A stretch of 64,000 nt of DNA. It comes from SSF14 sp046331245. Lineage in GTDB: Bacteria; Actinomycetota; Acidimicrobiia; Acidimicrobiales; Microtrichaceae. The stretch lies in contig JAXLRH010000008.1 in the NCBI GenBank assembly GCA_046331245.1, positions 1 through 64,000 on the forward strand, read 5' to 3'. The notes below the pieces were generated by a model that made no database searches, was not told the DNA's origin, and saw nothing but the letters and a program-made list of their open reading frames with translations. This document shows, in pieces, positions 6,521 through 14,902 of this stretch (its first letter is position 1; the number at the start of each line of letters is the position of its first letter). Made by a program: the position numbers and the translations under genes.

Positions 6521-7704
6521 GACGCCTCCGGGGTGGTGAGCACGCATCGCGTGCCGGTGTAGATGGTGGGCATGCACTTGTTGCAGTGCACGCACAGGCT
6601 CGCCGACTGCTCGCCCTCGCGCATGCGGTTCGGCAGGTCGGGCTGACGCAGGATGGCCCGGGCCATCGCCACGAAGTCGAAGCCCTCGGCGAGCGCCCCG
6701 TCGATCGTCTCCCGCTCGTTGATGCCGCCGAGGAGGATGAGGGGCATCGAGAGCGCGGCCCGGAACTGACGGGCGAACGGCAGGAAGAAGCCCTCCTCGA
6801 ACGGCAGCTCGGGAAAGATCTTGTGTCCCATCACCCGCAGGCCCCACCCGACGGGCGTGGGCTGGGTGGCGATGAACTCGGCCATGGGCACGTCGCCCCG
6901 GAAGAAGTACATGCCGTTGAGGAGTGAGCTGCCGCCGGTGAGCTGCAGCGCGTCGAGCTGGCCGTCGGCCTCGAGCATGGCGGCGAACGGCAGGCTCTCG
7001 TCGAGCCACATGCCCTGGGGAACGCCGTCGGCCATGTTGAACTTGGCCGTCACGGCGACCGTCCGCCCGACCGCCTCGCGCACCGCCGAGATGGCGCGGA
7101 GCGGCAGACGCATGCGGTTCTCGAGGCTCCCGCCGTACTGATCGGTGCGCTTGTTGAGGTTGGCGCTGAGGAACGAGCTGAGCAGGTAGTTGTGCCCGAG
7201 GTGCACCTCGATGGAGTCGAAGCCGGCGTCGGCGACGACCCGCGCCGCCTGCCCGAACTGGTCGACGACCTCGTCGAGCTCGGCGGTGGTGGCGGCGCGC
7301 ACCAGGCCCATCGCCGGGGCACTGAAGCGCGTCGACGGCGCCAGGGTCTTCGTGCGGTTGGACCGCGTGTTGGCGACGAGCCCGGCGTGGCCGATCTGTG
7401 CCGCGGCGAGCGCGCCCTCCGCGTGGACCGCGTCGGTGACGCGCCGCAGGTCGGGAACGATCTTGTCGGTCATCACCATGGTGTTGCGCTGCACGCGACC
7501 GCCGGGGCTCACCGCGCAGTAGGCGACCGTGGTCATCGCCGCGCCGCCGGCGGCGACGCGTCGGTGGAACTCGACGAGCTCCTCGCTCACCTCGCCACGG
7601 GGCATCACACCCTCGAACGTGGCGGCCTTGATGATGCGGTTGCGCAGCGTGAGCGGCCCGAGCTGCGCGAGCTCGAACGCTGCCGGAGCGGTGGTGTCGG
7701 TCAT
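6517..7704 (-). CDS. NADH:flavin oxidoreductase, Old Yellow Enzyme family with Fe-S cysteines
   Basis: 395 residues. FMN-binding (beta/alpha)8 barrel with TLRNRIIKAATFEG at the start, the substrate-side His/Asn region (VHLGHNYLLSSFLS) and KRTDQYGGSLENR. The C-terminus carries Cys371, Cys374, Cys377 and Cys387, a cluster like that of dienoyl-CoA reductase-type OYEs, but the extra NADPH/FAD domains of those enzymes are missing. The ATG follows GGGAGGG. It is divergent from a TetR gene, with a palindromic operator in the 67-base gap, so it is probably induced when the TetR protein binds its ligand. Confidence 0.85.
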   Translation of the reverse strand: MTDTTAPAAFELAQLGPLTLRNRIIKAATFEGVMPRGEVSEELVEFHRRVAAGGAAMTTVAYCAVSPGGRVQRNTMVMTDKIVPDLRRVTDAVHAEGALAAAQIGHAGLVANTRSNRTKTLAPSTRFSAPAMGLVRAATTAELDEVVDQFGQAARVVADAGFDSIEVHLGHNYLLSSFLSANLNKRTDQYGGSLENRMRLPLRAISAVREAVGRTVAVTAKFNMADGVPQGMWLDESLPFAAMLEADGQLDALQLTGGSSLLNGMYFFRGDVPMAEFIATQPTPVGWGLRVMGHKIFPELPFEEGFFLPFARQFRAALSMPLILLGGINERETIDGALAEGFDFVAMARAILRQPDLPNRMREGEQSASLCVHCNKCMPTIYTGTRCVLTTPEAS

Positions 7705-7728
7705 GTGCCCTCCCTGTCGACGTCCGAA

Positions 7729-7745
7729 CGATACCACCGGTATCG
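7729..7745. promoter_or_regulatory. TetR-type operator
   Basis: Perfect inverted repeat CGATACC-ACC-GGTATCG between the divergent OYE gene (start 7704) and tetR gene (start 7772). Size and position are typical for a TetR dimer controlling both promoters. Confidence 0.7.
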
Positions 7746-7771
7746 GAATTGGGCTGGCAGACTGATCGGGC

Positions 7772-8392
7772 ATGTCCGACGAGAGCGCGCAACCGCCGAG
7801 CGAGCAGCCGGCCACACCGAAGGCCCCCAGTGGGCGCCCACGCGATCCGGCCATCGACGACCGCGTGCTCGCCGCGGCGCGGGCGAGTCTCGTCGAGGTC
7901 GGCTGGGACGCCACGAGCATCCGGGGCATCGCGGAGCGCGCCGGTGTGAGCCGGCCCGCGATCGCCCGCCGCTGGCCGTCGAAGACGCACCTCGTGCTCG
8001 AGGCGCTCCTCGGAGCGGAGCCCAACATGGTGCCGTTCGAGGGCGTCGACCTGCGCGGCTGGATCGACGGCGTGGTGGACGGCAGCTTCGAGCTGTTCGG
8101 CCGGGAGGACATGCAATCGGCGATGCCGGGGCTGCTCGCCACACTGCGGGACCACGACGACCTGCGTGCCGCGATGTGGGACGGCTTCGTCGGGCCGGCC
8201 ACCGAGCTCGCCGTCGATCAGGGCGCGGCGGCGGCGAAGGTCGCCCGCGCCGCGATCGCCGTGGCGGCGGGGGCGGCGTTGTTCACCAGCGTGATGGTGG
8301 GGGACGACCCGGCCCTGATGGCGTCGGTGCGATCGCTCGTGAGCGACGCGCTCGTGTCGTCACTGGTGGAGCACGACGAGCACGTCGACTGA
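7772..8392 (+). CDS. TetR family transcriptional regulator
   Basis: 206 residues. After a Pro-rich 20-residue tail, the N-terminal DNA-binding domain shows RVLAAARASLVEVGWDATSI and the HTH IAERAGVSRPAIARRWPSK. The C-terminal ligand domain is helical and variable. It is divergent from the OYE/SDR operon across a palindrome, the usual layout of a local TetR repressor. Confidence 0.87.
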   Translation: MSDESAQPPSEQPATPKAPSGRPRDPAIDDRVLAAARASLVEVGWDATSIRGIAERAGVSRPAIARRWPSKTHLVLEALLGAEPNMVPFEGVDLRGWIDGVVDGSFELFGREDMQSAMPGLLATLRDHDDLRAAMWDGFVGPATELAVDQGAAAAKVARAAIAVAAGAALFTSVMVGDDPALMASVRSLVSDALVSSLVEHDEHVD

Positions 8393-8400
8393 ACATCTGC

Positions 8401-8429
8401 TTGCACGTATATACACGGTAGGGCATACT
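8401..8429 (+). promoter_or_regulatory. Promoter of the ArsR operon with internal operator-like repeat
   Basis: TTGCAC (8401-8406) and CATACT (8424-8429) are separated by 17 bases; the ATG at 8436 is 6 bases further, so the transcript would be leaderless. The spacer holds the imperfect inverted repeat CACGTATA/TATACACG, a likely binding site for the ArsR product itself. Confidence 0.55.
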
Positions 8430-8435
8430 CAATCC

Positions 8436-8783
8436 ATGCCCGTGGCGACCGCCGTCCTCGAAGTGATCGCCGAGCCGACACGCCGCCGGCTGCTCGACGC
8501 GGTGCGCGACGGCGAACGATCGGTCTCCGAGCTCGTCGAGATGGTCGGCATGCCCCAGCCGGGCGTGTCTCGCCACCTCAAGGTGCTGCGCGACGCCGGC
8601 CTCGTGGACGTGCGACGCGACGCGCAGCGACGCCTCTACCGGCTCCGCCCGGAGCCGCTCATGGAGATCGACGCGTGGCTCGAGCCCTACCGGGCCTCCT
8701 GGTCGACGCGCCTCGACTCCCTCGAACGACACCTCCAGAAGACCGCGACGCCCGTCGCTCCCACCCGGAAGGAACACCGATGA
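8436..8783 (+). CDS. ArsR family winged-helix regulator
   Basis: 115 residues. LEVIAEPTRRRLLDAVRDGE, the HTH LVEMVGMPQPGVSRHLKVLR and the wing AQRRLYRLRPEPLMEID are the SdpR/ArsR pattern that lacks the metal-binding Cys motif, so this is a non-metal ArsR of the kind paired with SRPBCC proteins. The stop overlaps the start of the SRPBCC gene (ATGA). Confidence 0.88.
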   Translation: MPVATAVLEVIAEPTRRRLLDAVRDGERSVSELVEMVGMPQPGVSRHLKVLRDAGLVDVRRDAQRRLYRLRPEPLMEIDAWLEPYRASWSTRLDSLERHLQKTATPVAPTRKEHR

Positions 8784-9313
8784 CCACCCCCTCGGCCGCC
8801 GCCTACGACGGCACCATCGAACGGACCGCCGACGGCGGCGTGATCCGCTTCGAGCGCCACCTGCCGTACGCCATCGACGACGTGTGGGATGCGGTCACCT
8901 CACCGGAACGCCTCGCCGAGTGGTGGCTGCCGTTCGACGCCGACATCACGATCGACCTGCGCGAGGGCGGTGAGATGGTGTTCGTCGGCAGTGGTGACGA
9001 GCCGGTGGAGATGACCTTCACGATCCGGCGCGTCGAACCGCCGACGCTGCTCGAGCACACCCACGTCGACTCCGGCTCGTTCCTGCGTTGGGAGCTCGAG
9101 TCCGTGGACACCGGTTGTGTCCTGCGGCTCAGCCACTTCGTGACCGACGTCGCGCCCGCGGTCGAGCGGGGCTACGTGGTCGGCCTGCACCACTCGCTCA
9201 GCCGGCTCGAACCCTGCCTCGCCGGTCGCCCGACGCCGTGGGACTGGGACGTCTTCGCCGACACGCAGGCCCACTACGCGGCGCTCGGCCTCGCCGCCCC
9301 GGTGGAGGCGTGA
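8780..9313 (+). CDS. SRPBCC (AHSA1-like) domain protein
   Basis: 177 residues. The pattern IRFERHLPYAIDDVWDAVT, PERLAEWW and the late HFVTD/WDWDVFADTQAHY segments identify the START/AHSA1-type SRPBCC fold, a hydrophobic pocket protein. ATG overlaps the arsR stop and follows GGAAGGAA. The trio ArsR, SRPBCC and DHFR-like protein is a recurrent actinobacterial operon; the ligand is unknown. Confidence 0.85.
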   Translation: MTTPSAAAYDGTIERTADGGVIRFERHLPYAIDDVWDAVTSPERLAEWWLPFDADITIDLREGGEMVFVGSGDEPVEMTFTIRRVEPPTLLEHTHVDSGSFLRWELESVDTGCVLRLSHFVTDVAPAVERGYVVGLHHSLSRLEPCLAGRPTPWDWDVFADTQAHYAALGLAAPVEA

Positions 9314-9960
9314 TGACGACGCAGCTGCTCCGCCTCCAGAACTTCGTGGTGTCCGCCGACGGCTTCGGGTCGGGAGAGGGCCAGACCCTCGAGCGGCCCT
9401 TCGGCCACGCCAACCCCGCCGAGCTGATGGCATGGGCCGGCGCCACCGCCCACTGGCCGAACCGCACCGACCCCGGCGGAACCCGCGGGCTCGACGACTA
9501 CTTCACTCGTGACTTCACCAACAACATCGGCGCCGAGATCATGGGCCGCAACAAGTTCGGGCCGGTGCGGGGCCCGTGGGAGAACCTCGACTGGACGGGC
9601 TGGTGGGGCGACTCGCCACCGTTTCACACGCCGGTCTTCGTGCTCACGCACCATCTCCGCCCGAGCTTCACGCTCGACGACACCACGTTCCACTTCGTCG
9701 ACGCCGAGCCGGCCGAGGCGCTCGCGATGGCGCGCGAGGCCGCCGACGGCAAGGACGTGCGGCTCGGCGGAGGGGTCGCGACGGTTCGCGAGTTCCTCGA
9801 CGCCGACCTCGTCGACACCCTCCACGTCGTGCGTTCGCCCGTCGAGCTCGGCCGGGGCGAACGCCTGTGGCACTCGCACGAGGAGCTGCTCGACCGGTAT
9901 CACTTGGAGGAGGTGCCCAGCCCGAGCGGCGTCACGCACCTCGTGTTCTGGCGGAAGTGA
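9313..9960 (+). CDS. RibD C-terminal/dihydrofolate reductase-like protein
   Basis: 215 residues. LQNFVVSADGFGSG at the N-terminus, EIMGRNKFGPV, PVFVLTHH and LGGGVATVREFLDADLVD are the typical blocks of the DHFR-like RibD C-terminal family (YyaP/YqjY group). It probably binds NADPH. Its start overlaps the SRPBCC stop (TGATG), completing the three-gene operon. Confidence 0.85.
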   Translation: MTTQLLRLQNFVVSADGFGSGEGQTLERPFGHANPAELMAWAGATAHWPNRTDPGGTRGLDDYFTRDFTNNIGAEIMGRNKFGPVRGPWENLDWTGWWGDSPPFHTPVFVLTHHLRPSFTLDDTTFHFVDAEPAEALAMAREAADGKDVRLGGGVATVREFLDADLVDTLHVVRSPVELGRGERLWHSHEELLDRYHLEEVPSPSGVTHLVFWRK

Positions 9961-9985
9961 CCCGCCCGCTCCTCTAGGCCGGAGG

Positions 9986-10004
9986 TCCCACGCCACACGT
10001 GGGA
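9986..10004 (+). terminator. Hairpin after the DHFR-like gene
   Basis: TCCCACG (9986-9992), loop CCACA, CGTGGGA (9998-10004): a perfect 7-bp stem 25 bases after the stop at 9960. No T run follows, so it could be a terminator or part of the leader of the secreted-protein gene at 10049. Confidence 0.35.
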
Positions 10005-10048
10005 ATCCACCCATCAACCGGGGATCGCGCGCCGACGATCACCTCGGC

Positions 10049-10723
10049 ATGGACATCCTCAACACCCCCAACGCGTCATCCGGCACGGACCCGGGGCGCA
10101 CGCTCCGGGGACACGATCTCCGCGGTGACGCCCGTCGGGACCGGCGCCGTCGCAGTCGTCTCGGGTTCCTCGTGGCGCTGCCGATGGCGATGAGCATGCT
10201 GGGTGTCAGCGCCATCGTGTGGTCGTCGTCCTCGGCCGCGTTCTCCGCGACCACGTCGAACCCCGGCAACTCGTGGTCCACCGGCACCGTCGGCCTGAGC
10301 GACGACGCGGCGTCGGCGGCCATGTTCAGCGTGCCGTCGTTGCTGCCCGGCGACACCGGCTCGAAGTGCATCAAGCTCACCTACACCGGCAGCCAGAACG
10401 CCGTGGTGAAGCTCTACAACCTGGGGGCGACCGGCGCCACGCTCCAGCCGTACATCGACCTCGTGATCACCGAGGGCACCGGCGGCACCTTCGGCAGCTG
10501 CACCGGCTTCTCCTCGACGTCGACGATCTACACGGGAGCGCTCGACGCGTTCGTGACCGGGAAGACCAACTACGCGTCGGGCGTCGGCTCGGCGACGCAG
10601 ATGAACACGAGTGCGACGACACGCACGTACAAGATCGACTGGACGTTCAACGCCGCGGCGCCGAACACCCTCCAGGGCCAGTCGGCCACCGTGACCTTCG
10701 CCTGGGAGGCACGCGGTGTCTAG
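10049..10723 (+). CDS. Secreted TasA/camelysin-like protein with SipW-type leader (copy 1)
   Basis: 224 residues. An Arg-rich N-terminus (DARRDRRRRSRLG) leads into a hydrophobic core and then AAFSATTSNPGNSWSTGTV, the SipW-type cleavage region (Ala, aromatic, Thr/Ser-rich, then GN..tGTv). The mature part is a beta-rich domain with LSDDAASAAMF, two conserved Cys (SKCIKLTY and GSCTGFSS), LDAFVTG and the terminal WEARGV. TasA/CalY proteins form extracellular fibres; a fibre role here is inference. The next gene is a close duplicate, followed by an RCC1-repeat protein and a SipW-type peptidase, probably one operon. Confidence 0.75.
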   Translation: MDILNTPNASSGTDPGRTLRGHDLRGDARRDRRRRSRLGFLVALPMAMSMLGVSAIVWSSSSAAFSATTSNPGNSWSTGTVGLSDDAASAAMFSVPSLLPGDTGSKCIKLTYTGSQNAVVKLYNLGATGATLQPYIDLVITEGTGGTFGSCTGFSSTSTIYTGALDAFVTGKTNYASGVGSATQMNTSATTRTYKIDWTFNAAAPNTLQGQSATVTFAWEARGV

Positions 10724-10804
10724 TCCCGTCCACCGGTGCGATCGACCCATGGACTGGGGGATTCACCCAATCGATGGAGCGTGCCGTCCGCCGATCAACT
10801 TGCC

Positions 10805-11491
10805 ATGACCTCCCCACCGATTCCCTCACCCGACCCTCGTGGGAGCGCATCCCTGCCGTCGTCACCACCGCTGCCGGACCGCCCGTTGCGGCGCGGCGCC
10901 CGTCGTGACCGGCGCCGCCGGAGTCGTCTCGGCGTCCTGGTGGCGCTGCCGATGGCGATGAGCATCGTGGGCGTCAGCGCCATCGTGTGGCAGTCGTCGT
11001 CGGCGGCGTTCTCCGCGACCACGTCGAACGCCGGCAACTCGTGGGCGACCGGCACCGTCGCCGTGAGCGACGACGACTCGGCCGCGGCGATGTTCACGGT
11101 TCCGTCGATGCTGCCGGGCGACACCGGCTCGAAATGCATCAAGCTCACCTACACCGGCACCCAGAACGCGCTGGTGAAGCTGTACCAGACCGCTGCGACC
11201 GGTGCGACGCTCCGGCCGTACATCGACGTGGTGATCACCGAGGGCACCGGCGGCACCTTCGCGAGCTGCACGGGGTTCTCGTCCACGTCGACGATCTTCA
11301 CGGGCACGCTCGACGCGTTCGTGACGGGCAAGACCGACTACACCTCGGGCGTCGGCTCGGCGACGCAGATGAACACCGGAGCGACGACCCGCACCTACAA
11401 GATCGACTGGACGTTCAACGCCGCGGCGCCGAACACCACCCAGGGCCAGTCGTCCACGGTGACGTTCCAGTGGGAGGCACGCGGCGTGTAG
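10805..11491 (+). CDS. Secreted TasA/camelysin-like protein with SipW-type leader (copy 2)
   Basis: 228 residues and a clear tandem duplicate of the gene at 10049: from GARRDRRRRSRLG onward the two proteins are almost the same, including AAFSATTSNAGNSWATGTV, the two Cys blocks (SKCIKLTY, ASCTGFSS), FVTGKTDYTSGVGSATQMN and the end WEARGV. Differences cluster in the Pro-rich first 28 residues and in DDDSAAAMF. It lies 10 bases before the RCC1-repeat gene. No good ribosome binding site is seen. Confidence 0.75.
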   Translation: MTSPPIPSPDPRGSASLPSSPPLPDRPLRRGARRDRRRRSRLGVLVALPMAMSIVGVSAIVWQSSSAAFSATTSNAGNSWATGTVAVSDDDSAAAMFTVPSMLPGDTGSKCIKLTYTGTQNALVKLYQTAATGATLRPYIDVVITEGTGGTFASCTGFSSTSTIFTGTLDAFVTGKTDYTSGVGSATQMNTGATTRTYKIDWTFNAAAPNTTQGQSSTVTFQWEARGV

Positions 11492-11501
11492 CCGCCGGCC
11501 C

Positions 11502-13826
11502 ATGACCTCCGACGCGCACTCCACCAGCAGAGCGATCGACCGCCGCCGTCACCGGCGGCGGTCGCTCCGCGCCCGAGTCGGCCTCGCGTCGCTGGCCACC
11601 ATCGCCCTGGTCGCAGCGACGGCCTCGCTGCACGACGCGAGCGCCGCCTACACGGCGACCACCGCCAACGCCGGCAACTCGTGGGGCGCGTCCACGAGGG
11701 GCACGAACCTGCTGGCGGCGGGCGAGCCGACCGCGGGCCAGGTGGGCACGATCGACCTGAGCACCTACTGGTCACCTGCTGCCACGTCGCTGTCGTCCAC
11801 GACGCCGGCCTTCACCTCTGTGGCGGTGAGCTACTTGGCCGGGTGCGCCGTCGCCGGCCGGCTCTGGTGTTGGGGGAAGAACAACAACCTCGGCCTCGGG
11901 TTCGCCGACGGCCTCGACCGTCGGCTCCCCACGCAGGTGGGCAGCGCCACGAACTGGGCGACGGTGTCGATGTCGAACCTCCACACCTGTGCCACCCGGA
12001 CCGACGGCACCTTGTGGTGCTGGGGGACCAACTACAGCGGCCAGCAGGGCGCGCCATCGCCGAGCCTCGTGTACACCCCCGCGCAGGTGGGGGCGCTCAC
12101 CACGTGGGCGAGCGTCAGCACGGGCTCCAGCGGCTTCACGTGCGCCCGCAAGACCGACGGCACCCTGTGGTGCGCAGGGGCGAACGCCAGCGGCCAAAGT
12201 GGCAACGGCTCCACGAGCCCCACCAACGTGACGACGTTCACCCAGGTGGGCAGTGGCACCAACTGGGCGTCGGTCGACGCAGGATTCAGCCACGTGTGCG
12301 CGACACGCACCGACGGCACCCTCTGGTGCTGGGGCGACAACACCAACGGACCTATCGGCAACGGCGGCACGTCCGGCACCGTCACCTCGCCGACGCAGGT
12401 GGGCGGTGCCACCGACTGGGCGAAGGTCGGGGCCGGCACTCGGACGACCTGTGCGATCAAGACCACCGGCACCCTCTGGTGCTGGGGGCAGAACACTTTC
12501 GGCGAGGTCGGCAACGGGTCGACCGCCTCGGCGGTGACGTCGCCCACCCAGGTGGGGAGCGCGACCACCTGGACCAACGTCGCCGTGGGTGACTACCACA
12601 CCTGCGGGCGTCGCTCCGACAACACCGTGTGGTGCTGGGGGAAGAACGCCGACGGCCAGCTCGGCAACGGCACCCGGACCGACTCGTCGGTTCCCGTCCA
12701 GGTCAGCAGCGCCGGCTCGGCCCTGCTCGACGCCGGCGGGGCGAACAGCTGCTCGATCGGCACCAACGGCGTGCTGTCGTGCTGGGGGTCGTCCCTGAAC
12801 CAGGGCAATGGCGCCGACATCGCGCAGAACACGTTCGGGGCCGTCGCGTCGCGTCGCTGGACGACCGCGGAGCTGAGCTCCACCGGGGGGTGTGCCATCC
12901 GAGGGGACGCCACGCTGTGGTGCTGGGGCACGAACCCATACGGCCAGGTGGGTAACGGCACCACGCTGGTGTGGTCGGTGCCGCAGCAGGTGGGCAGCAG
13001 CACCTACCTCTCCGTCGCCGCCGGCAGCCAGCACACGTGCGCCATCCGCACCGACCGCACGTTGTGGTGCTGGGGTTCGAGCGTCGACGGCCAGGTCGGG
13101 CTCGGATCCATCAGCATCTGGACGACGCCGCAGCAGGTGGGCTCGGCGACGGACTGGGTGGCCGTCTCCGCCACCTACTCGACGACGTGCGGCATCCGCT
13201 CGGGCGGCACCATGTGGTGCTGGGGACAGAACTCCTACGGACAGCAGGGCACCGGGTCGACGGCGTCACAGGTCCTCGCTCCACAGGCGGCGGCCGGCGG
13301 CGGCGCGGTCTGGGCGAAGGTCGCGGTGGGCTTGACGCACACGTGCGGGGTCCGCACCAACGGCACGCTCTGGTGTTGGGGCGGCGATTCCTCCAGCCAG
13401 CTGGGTGATGGCGGCACCACGCAGCAGAACTCACCGATCCAGGTCGGCGCGGCGACGGACTGGACCGAGGTGACGGCCGGCGGCCTCTTCACCTGCGGAA
13501 TCCGCGCCACAGGCGGCGGAACGCTCTACTGCTGGGGTTCGAACGCCAGCGGCCAGCTGGGCATGGGAGCCGGCGACACCACGACACGTACCACCCCGAC
13601 GGCGGTACCGACCGGGGGGCCGTGGCTCGACGTCGACGGCGGCTCCATCTACACCTGTGGCGTGCGCACCACTGGCGCACTCCGGTGCTGGGGGGACAAC
13701 ACCTACGGCCAGCTGGGCGACGGCACGCAGGTGTCGCACGGCGACACCGGCGCCGACGTGTCCGGCGTGAGCGGCGCCATCCAGGCATCGGCCGGCAACG
13801 TGGCGTCGGCGGTGATCACGTCGTGA
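11502..13826 (+). CDS. Secreted RCC1-repeat protein (13 repeats) with SipW-type leader
   Basis: 774 residues. Arg-rich start, a hydrophobic segment, then AAYTATTANAGNSWGAST, the same leader signature as the two upstream proteins. From about residue 105 there are 13 RCC1/BNR-type repeats of about 50 residues with the core LWCWGxNxxGQxGnG. Each repeat carries one Cys in the H(T)C(A/G) strand and one in WCWG, so disulfides outside the cell are likely. 13 repeats would fill about two seven-bladed propellers. Repeats have diverged at the DNA level. The GTG of the next SipW-type peptidase overlaps its stop. A surface adhesin or carbohydrate/protein-binding role is inferred. Confidence 0.8.
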   Translation: MTSDAHSTSRAIDRRRHRRRSLRARVGLASLATIALVAATASLHDASAAYTATTANAGNSWGASTRGTNLLAAGEPTAGQVGTIDLSTYWSPAATSLSSTTPAFTSVAVSYLAGCAVAGRLWCWGKNNNLGLGFADGLDRRLPTQVGSATNWATVSMSNLHTCATRTDGTLWCWGTNYSGQQGAPSPSLVYTPAQVGALTTWASVSTGSSGFTCARKTDGTLWCAGANASGQSGNGSTSPTNVTTFTQVGSGTNWASVDAGFSHVCATRTDGTLWCWGDNTNGPIGNGGTSGTVTSPTQVGGATDWAKVGAGTRTTCAIKTTGTLWCWGQNTFGEVGNGSTASAVTSPTQVGSATTWTNVAVGDYHTCGRRSDNTVWCWGKNADGQLGNGTRTDSSVPVQVSSAGSALLDAGGANSCSIGTNGVLSCWGSSLNQGNGADIAQNTFGAVASRRWTTAELSSTGGCAIRGDATLWCWGTNPYGQVGNGTTLVWSVPQQVGSSTYLSVAAGSQHTCAIRTDRTLWCWGSSVDGQVGLGSISIWTTPQQVGSATDWVAVSATYSTTCGIRSGGTMWCWGQNSYGQQGTGSTASQVLAPQAAAGGGAVWAKVAVGLTHTCGVRTNGTLWCWGGDSSSQLGDGGTTQQNSPIQVGAATDWTEVTAGGLFTCGIRATGGGTLYCWGSNASGQLGMGAGDTTTRTTPTAVPTGGPWLDVDGGSIYTCGVRTTGALRCWGDNTYGQLGDGTQVSHGDTGADVSGVSGAIQASAGNVASAVITS

Positions 13827-14512
13827 CGGCCATCTCGCTGCGCGTGCCCTCCCATACCCGGGCCGACCTCCGGTTCGCGTGGGGTCTCCTGTGGCGGTGC
13901 CTCGCGCTCATCGCGGTCGGCTCTGTGCTCACGGCGATCCTCTGGACCCTGGTGCCCATGGCGTTCGGGTACCGGCCCAACCTCGTGATCTCGGACTCGA
14001 TGACGCCGCGCATCCGCGCCGGCGACGTGGTGCTGACGCGCCACATCGACCGCGCCGACGTGCGGCCCGGCGACGTCGTGCTGATGGACGACGCCTCGCG
14101 TCCGGCGCCGCTGCTCCACCGCGTCCGCAGCATCGACGGTGGCCGCATCGTCACGCAGGGCGACGCGAACCCGACCCCCGACGTGTACGGATCCGCCGAC
14201 GTGCCGGTGATGGGCATCGGGCGCGTCCTGGTGCCCCGCATCGGCGTCGCCGTGCTCGCCCTCCGGTCACGGCCGGAGGTGACGGTGGCCCTGTTCGGCG
14301 GGGGCCTCTGCGTCGCCGGCGTCGCGTTCCTCCGCCGGGGCCGGCGCCGCCGCCCGATCGGCGTCGCGGCGAGCCACTACGCTCGCCGACGTGACGACGG
14401 CACGGACTCGTGGCTGACCGGACGAAGGGCATCGAGCCCCCCGGCCTCGCCGCCCTCGTCGACCTCGCCGAGCGCCCTCGTGCCGAGAACTGGAGCCTCC
14501 GCGCCGCCCTGA
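13823..14512 (+). CDS. sipW: SipW-type (ER-type) signal peptidase I
   Basis: 229 residues. A transmembrane segment (residues about 25-48) precedes the catalytic block ISDSMTPRIRAGDVV with Ser59; His99 (LLHRV) replaces the Lys of ordinary bacterial peptidases and Asp114 lies in QGDANPTPD. A second hydrophobic helix follows near residues 150-175. Ser-His-Asp chemistry is the ER/SipW subtype, which in Bacillus processes TasA and TapA. It overlaps the RCC1 gene (GTGA), so its substrates are most likely the three proteins upstream. The last 35 codons overlap the next gene by 103 bases and are Pro/Ser-rich, an unusual overlap. Confidence 0.85.
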   Translation: MTAISLRVPSHTRADLRFAWGLLWRCLALIAVGSVLTAILWTLVPMAFGYRPNLVISDSMTPRIRAGDVVLTRHIDRADVRPGDVVLMDDASRPAPLLHRVRSIDGGRIVTQGDANPTPDVYGSADVPVMGIGRVLVPRIGVAVLALRSRPEVTVALFGGGLCVAGVAFLRRGRRRRPIGVAASHYARRRDDGTDSWLTGRRASSPPASPPSSTSPSALVPRTGASAPP

Positions 14513-14889
14513 CCCGCTACGCGCAACCGCAACCGATGAAGGTGAGCCACTTCCTCGAGTCGGTGCGACGCATCGAGGGCGAGCTCGACCGGCACCTCGA
14601 CGCGCTCCGCACGCGGGGGCCGGCGCTCTGGGAGCGGCTGACCACCGGTGACGCGTCGACCGCCGACGGCGACGACGCGACCCTGCTGGGCGTGCTCGCC
14701 GCGGCGCAGCGCATCGACGAGGTGGGCGACCGGCTCGCGACCTGGGCCGTGCGGCGCAAGGGCGAGCGGCCCGACGCGGCAGTGGACGAGGTGTCGGCCG
14801 AGGTGGCCGCGCGCCTGGACGAGCTCGGCATTCCGCGGGAGGAGCGACTCCCGCCCTCGGCGCGCCCACCGGCGCGCCGACGTCGATGA
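14410..14889 (+). CDS. Hypothetical helical protein
   Basis: 159 residues from the GTG at 14410. Mostly charged helices (HFLESVRRIEGELDRHLDAL, then LLGVLAAAQRIDEVGDRLA) and an Arg-rich tail. No family recognised, no membrane segment. It overlaps the end of the SipW-type peptidase by 103 bases in another frame, unless it starts at Met43 (14536), which would remove the overlap. It ends 13 bases before the FAD monooxygenase. Confidence 0.5.
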   Translation: MADRTKGIEPPGLAALVDLAERPRAENWSLRAALTRYAQPQPMKVSHFLESVRRIEGELDRHLDALRTRGPALWERLTTGDASTADGDDATLLGVLAAAQRIDEVGDRLATWAVRRKGERPDAAVDEVSAEVAARLDELGIPREERLPPSARPPARRRR

Positions 14890-14902
14890 CACCGGGGGTG
14901 GC

